In this document: one piece after another, positions 14,405 through 25,629 of the stretch | How positions within the stretch are numbered: the first letter of the stretch is position 1 | Layout of the letters: each line of letters begins with the position of its first letter | Source of the DNA: Candidatus Nitrotoga sp. M5 | GTDB taxonomy: Bacteria > Pseudomonadota > Gammaproteobacteria > Burkholderiales > Gallionellaceae | DNA: 33,076 nucleotides | Direction of reading: 5' to 3' | Assembly (NCBI RefSeq): GCF_927904885.1 | Contig: NZ_CAKMNW010000024.1 | Coordinates: 1-33,076, forward strand | Notes under the pieces: model-generated | What the model was told of the DNA's origin: nothing | The model's database searches: none | What the model saw: the letters and a program-made list of their open reading frames with translations, nothing else | Position numbers and translations under genes: made by a program

Positions 14405-17400
14405 TTATGTTCGTTGCGCTGTTTTAAGTGATTTAACCTGGGGCCTTTGCTTCCAAGTATTTTGACACCATAGCCTAAATCGATCGAGGTACAGGTAGAC
14501 GACGGGGGTCGTGTATAGCGTTAGTAATTGACTTAAAATTAGTCCACCGACAATAGAGATACCCAGAGGTTGGCGCATTTCGGCCCCCATGCCTGAACCT
14601 AAGGCGAGTGGTAAAGCGCCAAACATGGCGGCCATGCTGGTCATCATGATTGGACGGAAACGTAATAGACAGGCTTCATAGATCGCATCGCGTGGACTTA
14701 AGCCACGTTGCCGTTCGGCTTCCAGAGCAAAGTCAACCATTAGAATCGCGTTCTTCTTAACAATGCCGATCAATAGGATGACGCCAATCAACGCCATAAT
14801 ACTAAAATCCATTTTGAATGCTAGCAACGCTAGCAGGGCACCTACTCCCGCCGACGGCAGCGTTGAAAGAATGGTTACAGGATGAATAAAGCTCTCATAA
14901 AGCATACCGAGTACAAGATACACGGCAATCAATGCGGCAAGAATGAGCAATGGTTGATTGGCAAGTGATTCCTGAAAAGCTTTAGCTGTCCCCTGAAAAC
15001 TTCCCTGCACAGAAACGGGTACGCCGAGCTTCGCCATTGCATTCTCAATTTCCTGCGTAGCTTCTGAAAGCGACACGCCTTCGGGAAGGTTAAATGCAAT
15101 CGTCGAGGCAGCAAACTGGCCCTGGTGGTTAACGACCAATGGCGTTACCTTCTCTTCCCAGCGGGCGAATGCGGCCAATGGTACTTGCAAGCCTCCGGGC
15201 GCAATGAAAAATACGTCCTTCAGTGCTTCCGGGCTTTGCAAATATTGCGGGGCGGCTTCCATTACCACGCGATACTGGTTCAATGGGTTGTATATCGTTG
15301 ATACCTGGCGTTGGCCGAACAAATTATTCAATGTCGTATCGATCAGCCTTTGCGTTAATCCCAGCCGTGAAGCAGCATCGCGGTCGATAATCAGCGAGGT
15401 CTGCCTACCGTTATCTTGTTGATCGGTATTGACATCTGTAATTTGCGGTAATGCTTGTAATGCTTGGCGGATGAGGGGCTCCCAAATACGCAATTCATCA
15501 ATCCTGTCTGCCTGGAGCGTGTATTGATATTGCGCGTCTCTGGAGCGACCGCCGACTCTAATATCCTGTACCGCCTGAAGAAACAATTTGGCACCGGGTT
15601 CATCGCCGAGCTTGCCGCGCAACCGTGCAATAACCTTGTCGGCGGATATCTTACGTTCAGCCAAAGGCTTTAGCCCAACGAACATTCGTCCCGTGTTTAC
15701 CTGTCCTCGCGTTCCTCCGGTAAAACCTACGACACTTTCCACCGCAGGATCCTGGCTGACAATATTCACAAAATTAGCAAGCTTGACTTCCATGGCTTGG
15801 AAAGAAATGCTTTGATCCGCTTGAATACCACCCGCCAGGCGGCCGGTATCTTGCTGTGGAAAGAAGCCCTTGGGTATAGCTATATAGAGGTATACATTAA
15901 GGCAAATTGTAGCTAATAATATGCACAGCGTGATGCGACTGTGTGCGAGTGTCCAATCGAGCGATACACGGTAGCCGTTCAATAGCGCATTGAAGATTCG
16001 CTCACTTACCCGAAGGAAACGCCCTTGCGGTGACGCAGAGCGTGGACGCAATAGCCGTGCACACATCATGGGTGTCACAGTAAGCGATACAACCAGAGAC
16101 ACCAGAATGGCCGCCGATAAAGTTATTGCAAATTCTCGAAACAGCCGCCCGACGATACCACCCATTAACATAATTGGTATGAACACGGCGATCAAGGACA
16201 AGCTCATTGATAAAACCGTGAAACTCACCTCGCGCGCTCCTTGTACGGCCGCTTTAAATGGCTCAACACCGTTGTCGATGTGGCGAGAAATATTTTCCAG
16301 CATCACTACCGCATCATCCACCACAAATCCGGTGCAGACAGTCAGAGCCATAAGCGAAATATTATTCAGACTGAAACCGGCCAGATACATCACGCCAAAG
16401 GTGCCGATCAACGATACTGAAACCGCGACACTTGGGATTAGAGCAGCTCGAACGTCGCGCAGAAACAAGAATACAACCAACATCACCAGGGCGATCGAAA
16501 TCAACAGTGCGTGCTCGACTTCACGTAATGATGCGCGAATAGTTGGCGTGCGATCCGACACCATTGTCAGAGTCATAGCTGGCGGTATAGAAGCGCGCAA
16601 TAGCGGCAACAATTTCTTCACTTGATCAACGGTTTCAATGACATTAGCGCCTGGCTCCAAACGCAGTATCAGTATCACTGCCGGTTTTCCATTGACTAAT
16701 CCGGCATTTCGAATGTCTTGTACCGAATCCACGACCTGAGCAATATCGGCAAGACGGACGGGGGCACCGTTTCGATAAGCTACGATTGCCGGAGTATATT
16801 CAGCAGCAGTTTTGGCTTGATCGTTAGCCAATATCTGCCAGTGCCGGTCTCCATTTTCAAGTGAGCCTTTAGGCCTGTTAGCGTTAGTGGCAACGATTGC
16901 AGCACGGACATCCTCTACGCCGATGCCATATTTGTTCAGGGTACTCGGGTTAAGTAATACGCGCACGGCAGGTAGTGAACTGCCGCCTACAGTCACCTCT
17001 CCCATCCCTTTAACCTGAGATATCTTTTGAGCGAGGATAGTTGATGCCGCATCATACATCTGCCCTCGATCCATCGAATCTGAGGTAAGAGAAAGAATCA
17101 TAATGGGCGCAGAGGCTGGATTGGATTTGCGGTAAACCGGGTTGCTGGGAAGGCCGGTGGGCAGGAGATTTCGCGCTGCGTTCATTGCCGCCTGAACGTC
17201 ATGAGCAGCGCCATCAATGTCGCGGTCAAGATCGAATTGCAAAGTGATTTGGGTTGCACCCAGCGCGCTGGATGAGGTAATTTCATTAACGCCCGCGATA
17301 AGACCAAGTGATCGTTCAAGCGGTGTAGTTACCGTGGCAGCCATCGTTTCCGGGCTTGCTCCCGGCAAGGATGCCCGCACCGAAATTGTCGGAAAATCTA

Positions 17401-17518
17401 CTTGTGGTAAGGATGCTACAGGAAGCAAAGTAAATGCAATGATCCCAGACAATACGATGCCAAGTGCCAATAGTGTCGTGGCAACCGGGCGATTTATGAA
17501 GATTTCGGACAGGTTCAT
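14405..17518 (-). CDS. mdtC: RND efflux pump permease subunit MdtC
   Basis: The product has 1037 residues, full length for the HAE1 RND family. It has the first membrane helix ([16 protein letters not shown]), two large periplasmic loops, and the proton-relay pair D401-D402 in [10 protein letters not shown]. The conserved lysine helix reads [13 protein letters not shown]. Motifs such as [18 protein letters not shown] and DVQAAMNAA match MdtC more than MdtB. MdtB and MdtC work as a heterotrimer, usually two B to one C, exporting bile salts, novobiocin and similar compounds in E. coli. The gene starts 22 bases after the mdtB stop; the ribosome binding site is weak, so translation may depend on mdtB. 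Confidence 0.94.
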   Translation of the reverse strand: MNLSEIFINRPVATTLLALGIVLSGIIAFTLLPVASLPQVDFPTISVRASLPGASPETMAATVTTPLERSLGLIAGVNEITSSSALGATQITLQFDLDRDIDGAAHDVQAAMNAARNLLPTGLPSNPVYRKSNPASAPIMILSLTSDSMDRGQMYDAASTILAQKISQVKGMGEVTVGGSSLPAVRVLLNPSTLNKYGIGVEDVRAAIVATNANRPKGSLENGDRHWQILANDQAKTAAEYTPAIVAYRNGAPVRLADIAQVVDSVQDIRNAGLVNGKPAVILILRLEPGANVIETVDQVKKLLPLLRASIPPAMTLTMVSDRTPTIRASLREVEHALLISIALVMLVVFLFLRDVRAALIPSVAVSVSLIGTFGVMYLAGFSLNNISLMALTVCTGFVVDDAVVMLENISRHIDNGVEPFKAAVQGAREVSFTVLSMSLSLIAVFIPIMLMGGIVGRLFREFAITLSAAILVSLVVSLTVTPMMCARLLRPRSASPQGRFLRVSERIFNALLNGYRVSLDWTLAHSRITLCILLATICLNVYLYIAIPKGFFPQQDTGRLAGGIQADQSISFQAMEVKLANFVNIVSQDPAVESVVGFTGGTRGQVNTGRMFVGLKPLAERKISADKVIARLRGKLGDEPGAKLFLQAVQDIRVGGRSRDAQYQYTLQADRIDELRIWEPLIRQALQALPQITDVNTDQQDNGRQTSLIIDRDAASRLGLTQRLIDTTLNNLFGQRQVSTIYNPLNQYRVVMEAAPQYLQSPEALKDVFFIAPGGLQVPLAAFARWEEKVTPLVVNHQGQFAASTIAFNLPEGVSLSEATQEIENAMAKLGVPVSVQGSFQGTAKAFQESLANQPLLILAALIAVYLVLGMLYESFIHPVTILSTLPSAGVGALLALLAFKMDFSIMALIGVILLIGIVKKNAILMVDFALEAERQRGLSPRDAIYEACLLRFRPIMMTSMAAMFGALPLALGSGMGAEMRQPLGISIVGGLILSQLLTLYTTPVVYLYLDRFRLWCQNTWKQRPQVKSLKTAQRT

Positions 17519-17540
17519 GGCAACAAGACCAAGTTACACC

Positions 17541-20500
17541 TTAAGCATGCTTGGCAATCGGGGACGATCTGAAACGTTGCACACACCGATCAAAAGCAAG
17601 ATAAATGACCGGCGTAGTAAACAGCGTTAATGCCTGGCTGACCAATAACCCTCCCACCATAGTGATGCCGAGAGGATGACGCAACTCAGACCCAACGCCG
17701 GTACCGAGCATTAATGGAAGTGCTGCAAGCAAGGCACACAGGGTCGTCATCAGAATCGGCCGAAATCGTAACAAACAGGCTTCATAGATTGCCTCGCGTG
17801 GTGCTTTGCCATGCTTACGTTCAGCATCCAGCGCAAAGTCGATCATCATAATGGCATTTTTTTTAACAATGCCAATGAGCAGAATGATACCTATTACGCC
17901 GATAATTCCAAGGTCCGTGCGCGAGATCAATAGTGCTAATAATGCGCCGACTCCAGCAGAAGGTAGAGTGGACAGAATTGTGACTGGGTGAATGTAGCTT
18001 TCATAGAGCACGCCCAGAACAATATACATGGTAATGATTGCCGCAAGAATCAGTAGCAACATGTTGCTCAGAGAAGCTTGGAACGCCAAAGCCGCTCCCT
18101 GAAAACCGGTTTGAACACTAACCGGCAGTCCAATTTCTTGTTCCGCAGCACGGATAGCTTTCACTGCGTCGCCCAACGATACACCGGGTGCCAAGTTAAA
18201 CGAAATAGTGGAAGCTGGAAACTGATCAATATGGTTTACAGAAAGCGGTGTTGAACGTTCTGAAATACGAGCTATCGACGATAACGGCACTTGACTACCA
18301 TCCAGCGATACGATGTAAATTCCATTAAGAGCCTCCGGCCCTCGTTGAGAATCAGGCTTAACTTCCAGTACTACACGATATAGGCTGGATTGAGTGAATA
18401 TTGTTGAGATCAATCGCTGACCAAAGGCATTGTATAAGGTGTTATCTATTGCTGCAGGCGTTATGCCAAACCGACTGGCGGTGTCACGGTCGATCTCGAC
18501 ATATGCCTGTAAACCTTGATTCTGGAGGTCGCTGGCGACATCAATGAGCTCCGGCAATTGGCGCAGTCGCTCGAGTATTTTAGTCGCCCATTCGTCCAAC
18601 TCGTCAGGATTGGCATCTGCGAGACTGAACTGATATTGAGTGCTGCTTACCCGCGTCTCTATGGTTAAATCTTGTACTGGCTGCATATACATCTCTATTC
18701 CATGTACCTGTTCCAGACTGTTTTGCAGGCGACGAATTACGCCACTAGCGTCCTCGTTACGCTCACTCTTTGGTTTGAGGTTAATCAACATACGGCCACT
18801 GTTTAACGTGGCATTCGTGCCATCAACACCAATAAATGACGATAAGCTCTCTACCGCAGGGTCTTTCAGCACAACTTGAGCAAGTGTTTGTTGACGTTCG
18901 GCCATGGCCGCGAAAGAAATTGACTGTGGAGCTTGCGTCATACCTTGAATCACACCAGTGTCTTGCACTGGAAAAAATCCTTTTGGTACAAATATATATA
19001 GAATAACACTAAGGCCAATTGTAGCCACAGCCACCAGCAACGTAGCAAACTGACGGTCAAGCACCCAATTGAGCATGACACCATAACGCGCAATTACGTT
19101 ATCGAAAAAAACGCCGCTCTTACGGTAAAACTGACTTTGCTCGGCAACTGGCACATGTCGCAGTAATTTCGAACACATCATCGGCGTGAGGGTAAGCGAT
19201 ACCACAGCAGATATCAGAATAGCCACTGCCAATGTGATAGCAAATTCGCGGAATAGCCGGCCGACTACATCACCCATGAACAGCAATGGAATCAGTACAG
19301 CGATCAGCGAAAAGGTCAGCGAAATAATGGTGAAACTTATTTGTTCAGCGCCCTTGAGCGCGGCTTGTAAGGGCGGATCACCAGCTTCAATATAACGCGT
19401 GATATTTTCAATCATTACGATTGCGTCATCCACCACAAAACCAGTGGCAATAGTTAACGCCATCAGCGTCAAGTTGTTGATACTGAAACCAGCCAGATAC
19501 ATCACGCCAAAAGTGCCGATAAGCGATAGAGGCACGGCAATGCCGGGGATGATGGTGGCGTACACGCTACGTATAAACAGAAAGATCACCATCACCACCA
19601 GCGCGATAGCAAGTAGTAGCTCAAAGCGGACATCTTCCACCGATGCACGGATTGTAGTCGTACGATCAGTGAGAATTTTGACATTTATAGCGTTAGGTAA
19701 CGAAGCTTGCAATTGCGGCAAAAGCGCCTTGATATGATCCACCGTTTCGATGACATTGGCTCCGGGTTGACGCTGAATATTCAGGATCACAGCACGCGTC
19801 TGGTCAGACCAAGCAGCAAGATGCGTGTTCTCGGCACCATCAATGGTGTCAGCAATGTCACTTAATCGGATCGGGGCGCCATTACGCCAGGCGATAATAA
19901 GATTTCGGTATTCTTCGGCGGATTTGAGTTGGTCATTGGCATCCAGGGTTGAGGCCCGGGCCGCGCCATCAAAGCTTCCTTTCGCAATGTTTACATTGGC
20001 ATTCCCGATTGCAATGCGAATGTCGTCGAGGTTAAGACCCGTTGCGGCAAGAGCTGTGGGATTAGCCTGGATGCGTATAGCGGGCCGTTGACCGCCGCCG
20101 ACACTTACCAAGCCAACGCCAGGCAACTGCGATAACTTCTGCGCCACGCGGGTATCCACCAAGTCTTGCACTTTCGGCAGTGGCAGCGATTCGGACGTGA
20201 TCGCCAACGTAACGATAGGCGCATCAGCAGGATTGACCTTGCTGTAAACCGGCGGCATCGGTAGATCATCAGGCAAAAAAGAGGAAGCAGCGTTAATTGC
20301 TGCCTGCACGCCTTGTTCGGCTACATGAAGACTGAGATCGAGTCCGAACTGTAGTGTAATGACTGAAGCTCCGCCTGAACTGCTGGAAGACATTTGGCTC
20401 AAACCGGGCATTTGCCCGAACTGGCGTTCCAATGGTGCGGTAATTGAAGATGTTGTTACGTCAGGGCTGGCGCCGGGGTAAAAAGTAGTCACCTGAATAG

Positions 20501-20630
20501 TCGGGTAATCAACCTCCGGCAAGGCTGAAATTGGCAATAAGCTGTAGGCCAGTATCCCTGAAAACAGGATGGCGACCATTAGCAGCGAGGTTGCTACTGG
20601 CCGGATAATAAACTGTCGTGAAGGGTTCAT
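17541..20630 (-). CDS. mdtB: RND efflux pump permease subunit MdtB
   Basis: The product has 1029 residues and is full length. It opens with [19 protein letters not shown], close to MdtB of E. coli. [21 protein letters not shown] and [10 protein letters not shown] are MdtB-like signatures. The proton-relay aspartates are D401-D402 ([10 protein letters not shown]), and the lysine helix is [13 protein letters not shown]. It is the second RND subunit of the heteromeric pump, in the inner membrane. The start ATG overlaps the mdtA stop (ATGA, 20627-20630), so adaptor and pump are translationally coupled. No truncation or frameshift is visible. Confidence 0.95.
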   Translation of the reverse strand: MNPSRQFIIRPVATSLLMVAILFSGILAYSLLPISALPEVDYPTIQVTTFYPGASPDVTTSSITAPLERQFGQMPGLSQMSSSSSGGASVITLQFGLDLSLHVAEQGVQAAINAASSFLPDDLPMPPVYSKVNPADAPIVTLAITSESLPLPKVQDLVDTRVAQKLSQLPGVGLVSVGGGQRPAIRIQANPTALAATGLNLDDIRIAIGNANVNIAKGSFDGAARASTLDANDQLKSAEEYRNLIIAWRNGAPIRLSDIADTIDGAENTHLAAWSDQTRAVILNIQRQPGANVIETVDHIKALLPQLQASLPNAINVKILTDRTTTIRASVEDVRFELLLAIALVVMVIFLFIRSVYATIIPGIAVPLSLIGTFGVMYLAGFSINNLTLMALTIATGFVVDDAIVMIENITRYIEAGDPPLQAALKGAEQISFTIISLTFSLIAVLIPLLFMGDVVGRLFREFAITLAVAILISAVVSLTLTPMMCSKLLRHVPVAEQSQFYRKSGVFFDNVIARYGVMLNWVLDRQFATLLVAVATIGLSVILYIFVPKGFFPVQDTGVIQGMTQAPQSISFAAMAERQQTLAQVVLKDPAVESLSSFIGVDGTNATLNSGRMLINLKPKSERNEDASGVIRRLQNSLEQVHGIEMYMQPVQDLTIETRVSSTQYQFSLADANPDELDEWATKILERLRQLPELIDVASDLQNQGLQAYVEIDRDTASRFGITPAAIDNTLYNAFGQRLISTIFTQSSLYRVVLEVKPDSQRGPEALNGIYIVSLDGSQVPLSSIARISERSTPLSVNHIDQFPASTISFNLAPGVSLGDAVKAIRAAEQEIGLPVSVQTGFQGAALAFQASLSNMLLLILAAIITMYIVLGVLYESYIHPVTILSTLPSAGVGALLALLISRTDLGIIGVIGIILLIGIVKKNAIMMIDFALDAERKHGKAPREAIYEACLLRFRPILMTTLCALLAALPLMLGTGVGSELRHPLGITMVGGLLVSQALTLFTTPVIYLAFDRCVQRFRSSPIAKHA

Positions 20631-21862
20631 GCCCCGTCTTTGCTCTCAGTCGGGGATTTCCGCCTATTTTGGCGACTATCACCTTTAGGTGGATCTTTTT
20701 TTTCTCCGCCTCGTTCGCCAGGGGAAATTATCTCCACTTTTGCGCCCTGATTCAGCTTGTCTGCGCCGTCGATTACGACTTTCTCGCCAGGAACCAAGCC
20801 TTTCTCGACTGCTACAATATTGCCCGAAACTTGTCCGAGTATGACCGGTCGCATGCTCACTGTCTTGTCCTCATTCACTACATAGAAATAAGTGCCTTCT
20901 GTACCATGCTGGGATGCTGAAGTCGGAATTAAAGTCACCCCCTGTTGAGTTTCAATGCGCAAGTGGACGTTGACAAACAGATTCGGAAAAAGAGTGTTGT
21001 CAGAATTTGTAAATTCTGCCTTAAGCTTGACTGTGCCCGTAGTCACATCAATCTGGTTATCTACCGATTGCAGCACGCCGGTAGCCAATCTTTTCTTATT
21101 ATCGCGATCCCAAGCTTCAACTGTAAGCTGTTGATTATCATTAATCTTACTCATCACATCAGTAAGATGGTCTGAAGGAATAGAGAAAATGACGGTAATC
21201 GGCTGGGTCTGAGTAATAACAACTAAACCGCCAGTATCAGTGGCGCGCACCATGTTACCTGTGTCAACCAAGCGCAGCCCAAGTCGGCCAGCAATCGGTG
21301 CCGTAACTTTTGTGAAAGCAAGCTGGAGCTTGGCATTATCCACCAGAGCCCTATCTGTTTTCACATCACCCTCATATTGTTTTACCAGCGCTTCTTGCGC
21401 ATCGACCTGTTGTTTAGCGATCGAATCTTTCGCCAGCAGGCCGCGATAACGAACCTGATCAAGCCGCGCAATGGCAAGTAAAGACTCATCCCGCATTAGC
21501 TGTCCGTTCGCTTGATCGAGTTGCGCCTGAAAAGAGCGCGGGTCAATTTCTGCAAGCAAATCACCAACCTTCACGATTTGGCCTTCACTGAACGCAACGC
21601 GAATAAGTTGGCCGTCGACGCGGGGTTTGACAGTTACGGTATTGCGCGCTGTGACAGTGCCTAACGCGTTAATCACCACATCGATATCTCCGGTCCGGGC
21701 GGTTGCAACCGTCACAGGCAGAGATCTGTTTGCACCATCTTTGCCGCCACGCTTAACTGACGGCGCTTGCTTTTCTTCCTCCCCGGAAGCAGATAAAAAA
21801 ATTGTTAATACACCGATGACCACTAATAATCCGCTCGTAATCCAAAGGACTTTATTCTTCAT
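20627..21862 (-). CDS. mdtA: Periplasmic adaptor (membrane fusion protein) MdtA
   Basis: The product has 411 residues. An N-terminal membrane anchor (about 5-24) leads to the periplasmic part. The barrel-sandwich (lipoyl) halves are seen as [19 protein letters not shown] and ITKV-like [15 protein letters not shown], with a helical hairpin between ([17 protein letters not shown] onward). The beta-barrel domain follows ([13 protein letters not shown]) and the C-terminal tail is charged ([10 protein letters not shown]). It joins the RND trimer to the outer-membrane factor. It is the first gene of the operon mdtA-mdtB-mdtC-outer-membrane factor; AGGA precedes the ATG at eight bases. In E. coli mdtABC is controlled by BaeSR and modulated by CpxR; here a CpxRA-type pair is about 1.4 kb upstream, but I saw no clear CpxR box before mdtA. 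Confidence 0.93.
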   Translation of the reverse strand: MKNKVLWITSGLLVVIGVLTIFLSASGEEEKQAPSVKRGGKDGANRSLPVTVATARTGDIDVVINALGTVTARNTVTVKPRVDGQLIRVAFSEGQIVKVGDLLAEIDPRSFQAQLDQANGQLMRDESLLAIARLDQVRYRGLLAKDSIAKQQVDAQEALVKQYEGDVKTDRALVDNAKLQLAFTKVTAPIAGRLGLRLVDTGNMVRATDTGGLVVITQTQPITVIFSIPSDHLTDVMSKINDNQQLTVEAWDRDNKKRLATGVLQSVDNQIDVTTGTVKLKAEFTNSDNTLFPNLFVNVHLRIETQQGVTLIPTSASQHGTEGTYFYVVNEDKTVSMRPVILGQVSGNIVAVEKGLVPGEKVVIDGADKLNQGAKVEIISPGERGGEKKDPPKGDSRQNRRKSPTESKDGA

Positions 21863-22107
21863 TCAGGGTTCCTACCGGTAATTTGATGCATTTTTGGCGA
21901 CCTATATTACAAATTCAACAACAAGACTTTCAACGAACCAAATTAAATGGAGTGCGTTTTTTGGATAACGGGAAGACAGGTATTACTTGTATTTAGTTGC
22001 GTATGGCCATTTGTATATTCTCTACACTCAACTGGACTGCGAACCGATACTAAAAAATTTTTTCTTGCAGCCTGTTGGACTGAAAGAATTTAAGTGAAAA
22101 TCAGCTA

Positions 22108-22159
22108 GGCATAGAGAAATTTTGCTTGCTTCACCTTGCGGTAAAATGCCTGCTTACCC
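22108..22159. repeat. MITE-A truncated copy 3
   Basis: The block starts with a decayed terminus (GGCATAGAGAAATTTTGC) and runs to TGCCTGCTTACCCG, matching the first ~60 bases of MITE-A copy 2. It stops exactly where MITE-B begins, so either MITE-B inserted in it or a deletion fused them. I could not find a convincing remainder on the other side of MITE-B. Confidence 0.5.
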
Positions 22160-22273
22160 GAGTGCCACTAAGTTAAGCCTTTTTTGCAAAGTTAGACTAT
22201 TGTAAAACCCGCGTCAACACTGACTTAAATTGTTATTTTATATATGCTAATTAGCCTTAACTTAGTGCCATTC
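22160..22273. repeat. MITE-B: 114-bp inverted-repeat element
   Basis: Termini GAGTGCCACTAAGTTAAG (22160-22177) and, on the minus strand, GAATGGCACTAAGTTAAG (ending 22273) match at 16 of 18 positions. The inside is AT-rich and non-coding. A second, solo right end with similar inner sequence is at about 32600-32642. It looks like a non-autonomous derivative of an insertion sequence; the parent family is not identified. Confidence 0.65.
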
Positions 22274-22617
22274 GGTACTGCTCCCTTTTTACGATAACAC
22301 CAGCCCCGGTAGTCATAGCGTTCAAAGGAAATGGCAATTCTATAGGAAAGCCAAACAGCTTCTGGGTGCCATGGAAAGGAAGTGAAACGCTGTAACAATT
22401 CGAAAAGCTGCGAAGCTATGCTCAGAGTAACAGTCTAAAAACGTCATTTATTCTTCCTTCGTTAACTTGACGCCACTTGGGACCCGGCTGTATCTTCTTC
22501 GCATTGATATAAACCTCCTTTTGCGCATTATCGGGCTCTTTGAAGTGTCCGCAAATCGGGGTAGAACCCCCTGGCGGCGGCCCTGTGTGGACCGCCGCGT
22601 AGTTGGTTATGGCAAAA
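22274..22617. other. Spacer with GC-rich stem-loop after the spy stop codon
   Basis: A stem of ten pairs (one G-T) is formed by 22574-22583 and 22589-22598 around a five-base loop, about 20 bases after the end of the Spy-type gene. No T tract follows on the minus strand, so it is more an mRNA-stabilising or rho-assisted structure than a canonical terminator. A 73-codon frame at 22422-22643 overlaps it, but lacks a ribosome binding site and I do not call it. The start of the spacer (22275-22301) resembles 26808-26831. Confidence 0.45.
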
Positions 22618-23097
22618 TCAGCGATGCCGGCGTTTCTTGCCACTCATGTCTTCCAGCTCAGCGCGTTGTTCATCGGTGAGAATAGCATTGATCTTCGCAC
22701 GTTGCTGGGCTCTTAAGACAATCATATCGGCGTTAAGATCGCCCTGAGCGTCCGCGACCGTACGCACCGCCGCTTCATCAAACGGACTTTGCTTCGTCAG
22801 CGATTTCAGCTGTTCGCGATTCGCCTGCATCTTGTCACGTTGATCGCTAATCTGCTGTTTAGATGCTTCCATAATGGCCTCAATCTGCGTGCGTTGGTCA
22901 TCTCCGAGGTTAAGCTTTTCGGCCATGCGGTCCACGTTAAATCCCTTGTCGCCATGCTTATAACTCGCACCCATGCGATGACCACTGCGCTCACAATCCG
23001 GCCTATCGCTGAGCTGCTTGGCGGACACTGTCGCACCAAGTCCCAATGAACTCACGATCAACACACTTGCCAACAGTGCTTTTGATGACTTTTTCAT
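22618..23097 (-). CDS. Spy/CpxP-family periplasmic stress protein
   Basis: The product has 159 residues. The start follows AGGAG. A Sec signal peptide (MKKSSKALLASVLIV, cleavage near VSAKQ) leads to a helical mature part. The family's LTxxQ motifs are seen as LTDEQRAEL near the C-terminus and a degenerate copy, LGDDQRTQI, near residue 66. The mature protein is highly basic and acidic (QQISDQRDKMQANREQL) and ends in KKRRHR. Spy is an ATP-independent periplasmic chaperone; CpxP also dampens the CpxA sensor. Its divergent position to cpxRA, with shared CpxR-type sites, argues for a CpxP-like feedback role. Either role is possible from sequence alone. Confidence 0.88.
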   Translation of the reverse strand: MKKSSKALLASVLIVSSLGLGATVSAKQLSDRPDCERSGHRMGASYKHGDKGFNVDRMAEKLNLGDDQRTQIEAIMEASKQQISDQRDKMQANREQLKSLTKQSPFDEAAVRTVADAQGDLNADMIVLRAQQRAKINAILTDEQRAELEDMSGKKRRHR

Positions 23098-23190
23098 AAT
23101 TAATCTCCTATATCTGTTAGTGATATGCTTTGTGAATCAAAGCATGCTGCCAGAATAGTTAATTTCGGCGTCAAAGTGTGTCGCAGCTGT

Positions 23191-23215
23191 GTAAGATTGT
23201 GTAAAGATAGGTAAT
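23191..23215. promoter_or_regulatory. Three tandem CpxR-type half-sites between spy and cpxR
   Basis: GTAAG (23191), GTAAA (23201) and GTAAT (23211) start exactly ten bases apart, so two overlapping GTAAA-N5-GTAAA boxes are present with one mismatch each. A further GTAAT starts at 23229 within the palindrome GTAATTAC. The sites lie about 95 bases from the spy start and 85 from the cpxR start, suiting activation of both directions by phosphorylated CpxR. Confidence 0.7.
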
Positions 23216-23296
23216 TATTGGAAAAAGGGTAATTACTTATACCTCCCATTATGGCAACATTAGTGCAGGTTTGTTGATTAAGATCGGAAATATGCC

Positions 23297-23992
23297 ATGA
23301 ACCGAATACTGCTGGCGGATGATGACATTGAGTTGTGCGTGATGCTAAAGCAATACCTGGAAGTTGAAGGTTTCCAGGTGGGTATGGCCCATGACGGCGA
23401 GTCCGCATTGAATCAGGCCCGAACAAGCGACTACGACATGGTCGTACTCGATGTGATGATGCCGCAGCTGAATGGCTTTGATGTATTACGCAAATTGCGT
23501 AAAGACTCTTTATTGCCGGTGCTGATGCTAACGGCCCGCGGCGAGGATGTGGATAGCATTATCGGCCTTGAGCTGGGCGCTGACGACTATCTACCAAAAC
23601 CTTGTAACCCGCGCGTATTGGTCTCCCGCATCCGCGCCATACTCCGGCGTATACAATCACAAAAACAACACGGCGAAGAATCAGCGCCACCGGAAATATT
23701 GAAACTCGATGATCTCGAGGTTCAAACCGGGTCGCGCACAGTTGCTCTGAATGGGCGGCCTGTCACCATGACGAGCACAGAGTACAGTGTCCTTGAAGTG
23801 CTACTGCGTGAAGCCGGCCATGTCGTGTCCAAGACGGAATTATCAGAACGCGCCCTGGGCAGAGAGCTGACGCGTTATGACCGCAGTATCGACATGCATC
23901 TCAGCAGTTTGCGCAAAAAGCTTGGTCCACTTGCCAACGGCGAGGAAAGAATCAAAACCGTTCGTGGTGTTGGCTACCAGTACACACGTTGA
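23297..23992 (+). CDS. cpxR: CpxR-type response regulator (OmpR family)
   Basis: The product has 231 residues. The receiver domain has the acidic pocket D8-D10, phosphoacceptor D52 (VVLDVMMP), T79 and K101 (LPKP). LGLELGADDYLPKP is especially close to E. coli CpxR. A linker near 120-135 leads to a winged-helix DNA-binding domain (RTVALNGRPVTMTSTEYSVLE at the start, RYDRSIDMHLSSLRKKL for the recognition helix, GVGYQYTR at the end). It should bind GTAAA-type direct repeats such as those just upstream, giving autoregulation and control of spy. The ribosome binding site is weak. It overlaps the sensor gene by one base. Confidence 0.92.
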   Translation: MNRILLADDDIELCVMLKQYLEVEGFQVGMAHDGESALNQARTSDYDMVVLDVMMPQLNGFDVLRKLRKDSLLPVLMLTARGEDVDSIIGLELGADDYLPKPCNPRVLVSRIRAILRRIQSQKQHGEESAPPEILKLDDLEVQTGSRTVALNGRPVTMTSTEYSVLEVLLREAGHVVSKTELSERALGRELTRYDRSIDMHLSSLRKKLGPLANGEERIKTVRGVGYQYTR

Positions 23993-25368
23993 TGATGAAC
24001 CGCCTCTTCTGGAAAATTTTTCTCTCCTTCTGGATTTCGCTCATCCTGTTCGCCGGCGCCAGTTTGCTGGCAGCTTCGCTCTTTCTGGAGCGCACGCACG
24101 CGCAGGATGAGATCGAAAGTCCACGCGACCGGCATTTAACCTATATCAACGAGGCTCGGTTAGTCGCGAAAAGCGAAGGAATTGAAGGGCTGAAATCGTG
24201 GCTGAAAAAACTGGACCGAACCGAGGCAACCCCCTTTTTATTGATCGATAGAGCAGGCAAGGATTTACTTGATCGCCCCATATCATCCCATCTCGCGGAA
24301 CACCTGGATCGCAAAAGGAAATCACAGCGTTCAATAGATAAAAGACGATCGCATAAGCGCCATAACCTGATTCAGGTGTCCGGCGCCGGCGAATACCTGT
24401 TGGTGCCAGACTTTCAGGCGGTAACCCTGAATAGAGTACTGAGCAGACCGCGAGTCATCGCGCTTCCCCTCATCGTGGCCGCGATTGTCAGCGGACTGGT
24501 CTGCTTTCTTCTGGCTGGATATCTCACCAGGCCTATACGGCGACTCAGCAATGCGACTCATCAATTCGCTGCCGGCAATCTCAGTTTGCGAGTCGCGTCA
24601 ACCATGGGTAGGCGCCGGGATGAAATCGCCGATCTCGCCCGTGATTTCGACCATATGGCCGAACGCCTGCAAATTCTCATCGGCTCACAAAAACAGTTGC
24701 TCAGCGACGTTTCACATGAACTGCGCTCACCGTTGGCTCGGCTGCAGGTGGCATTGGGGCTCGCGCGTCAACGCCAACAACATCAGACCAATGCCGAATT
24801 GGATCGCATCGAGCACGAAGCCGAACGTCTGAATGAATTGATCGGACAGCTTTTATCACTCACGCGCCTGGAGTCTGATACCCGGCTCGCCCATTCAGAG
24901 CCGGTTGATGTAGCCGCCCTCGTGGCAGAAGTGGCTGAGAACGCGGATTTTGAAGCGCGTGCCGCGAATCGACAGGTGCGCACCATCAATAGCTTGTCGG
25001 CAACCATCGAGGCCAACGAACCCCTGCTGAGAAGCGCCCTGGAAAATGTAGTGCGCAACGCAGTAAGACACACGGATGAGAATACCTCGGTAGACATCAC
25101 CTTGCAGCACGACCCTGAGCACCCCGGCTGGCTGCTTGTTCAAGTACGCGATCATGGTCCCGGCGTGCCGGACGATATGTTGACGAAATTATTTGAACCC
25201 TTCGTGCGCGTGGGTTATGCCCGCGACAGGGAGAGCGGTGGGTACGGCCTGGGATTAGGGATCGCGGAACGCGCGATACACCTGCACGGTGGCGTAATGA
25301 CCGCAAGCAATGAACCCGATGGCGGGCTCAACGTACGCATTCGATTGCCACTTAATCAGACCAAATAA
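23992..25368 (+). CDS. cpxA: CpxA-type sensor histidine kinase
   Basis: The product has 458 residues starting at ATG 23992, which overlaps the cpxR stop (TGATG). Domains in order are: membrane helix 1 (about 8-33), a short periplasmic sensor part (34-155), membrane helix 2 (156-178), HAMP (TRPIRRL to about 230), the dimerisation/phosphoacceptor helix with H242 in SDVSHELRSPLARL, and the ATPase domain with the N box (ENVVRNAVRH), G1 box (DHGPGVP), F box (LFEPFVRV) and G2 box (GYGLGLGIA). All catalytic motifs are intact. The periplasmic part is somewhat short and highly basic, unlike that of E. coli CpxA. It pairs with cpxR in a two-gene operon divergent from spy. Confidence 0.92.
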   Translation: MMNRLFWKIFLSFWISLILFAGASLLAASLFLERTHAQDEIESPRDRHLTYINEARLVAKSEGIEGLKSWLKKLDRTEATPFLLIDRAGKDLLDRPISSHLAEHLDRKRKSQRSIDKRRSHKRHNLIQVSGAGEYLLVPDFQAVTLNRVLSRPRVIALPLIVAAIVSGLVCFLLAGYLTRPIRRLSNATHQFAAGNLSLRVASTMGRRRDEIADLARDFDHMAERLQILIGSQKQLLSDVSHELRSPLARLQVALGLARQRQQHQTNAELDRIEHEAERLNELIGQLLSLTRLESDTRLAHSEPVDVAALVAEVAENADFEARAANRQVRTINSLSATIEANEPLLRSALENVVRNAVRHTDENTSVDITLQHDPEHPGWLLVQVRDHGPGVPDDMLTKLFEPFVRVGYARDRESGGYGLGLGIAERAIHLHGGVMTASNEPDGGLNVRIRLPLNQTK

Positions 25369-25629
25369 ACACTGGCGATGAGTATCTGGAGAACAGCAAA
25401 TATTTTACTACTTAGGCGGTAAAGTCCTTTTTAGAGTGACAATCTCAGAGCGACTCAACTCAGCGTAGGTTCAAAGACCAGTGATTATCTGGAAATACCC
25501 CCGCATCCTGATTTCCGAAGGCATCCCATATACTGAGAAAATAAATAAAATTGGTCTCTATGGTCTAGCGAAATGCCTCGCTGTAATTGTTCACAAACCC
25601 TGTCCCATCTCCGTTCAAAGTCTACTTGT

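Noticed and set aside
15990..16625. 211-codon plus-strand frame inside mdtC, and similar frames inside mdtB and mdtA
   Set aside because: They are antisense shadows of clearly conserved RND genes and have Ser/Thr/Arg-rich, non-globular composition.
21863..22100. CpxR or BaeR box before mdtA
   Set aside because: I looked for GTAAA-N5-GTAAA and a BaeR-like TTTTTCTCC motif and saw no convincing match, so direct control of the pump by the nearby CpxR is not claimed.
22422..22643. 73-codon minus-strand frame after the Spy-type gene
   Set aside because: It starts inside the Spy gene without its own ribosome binding site and overlaps a GC-rich stem-loop. The composition is partly protein-like but there is no motif.
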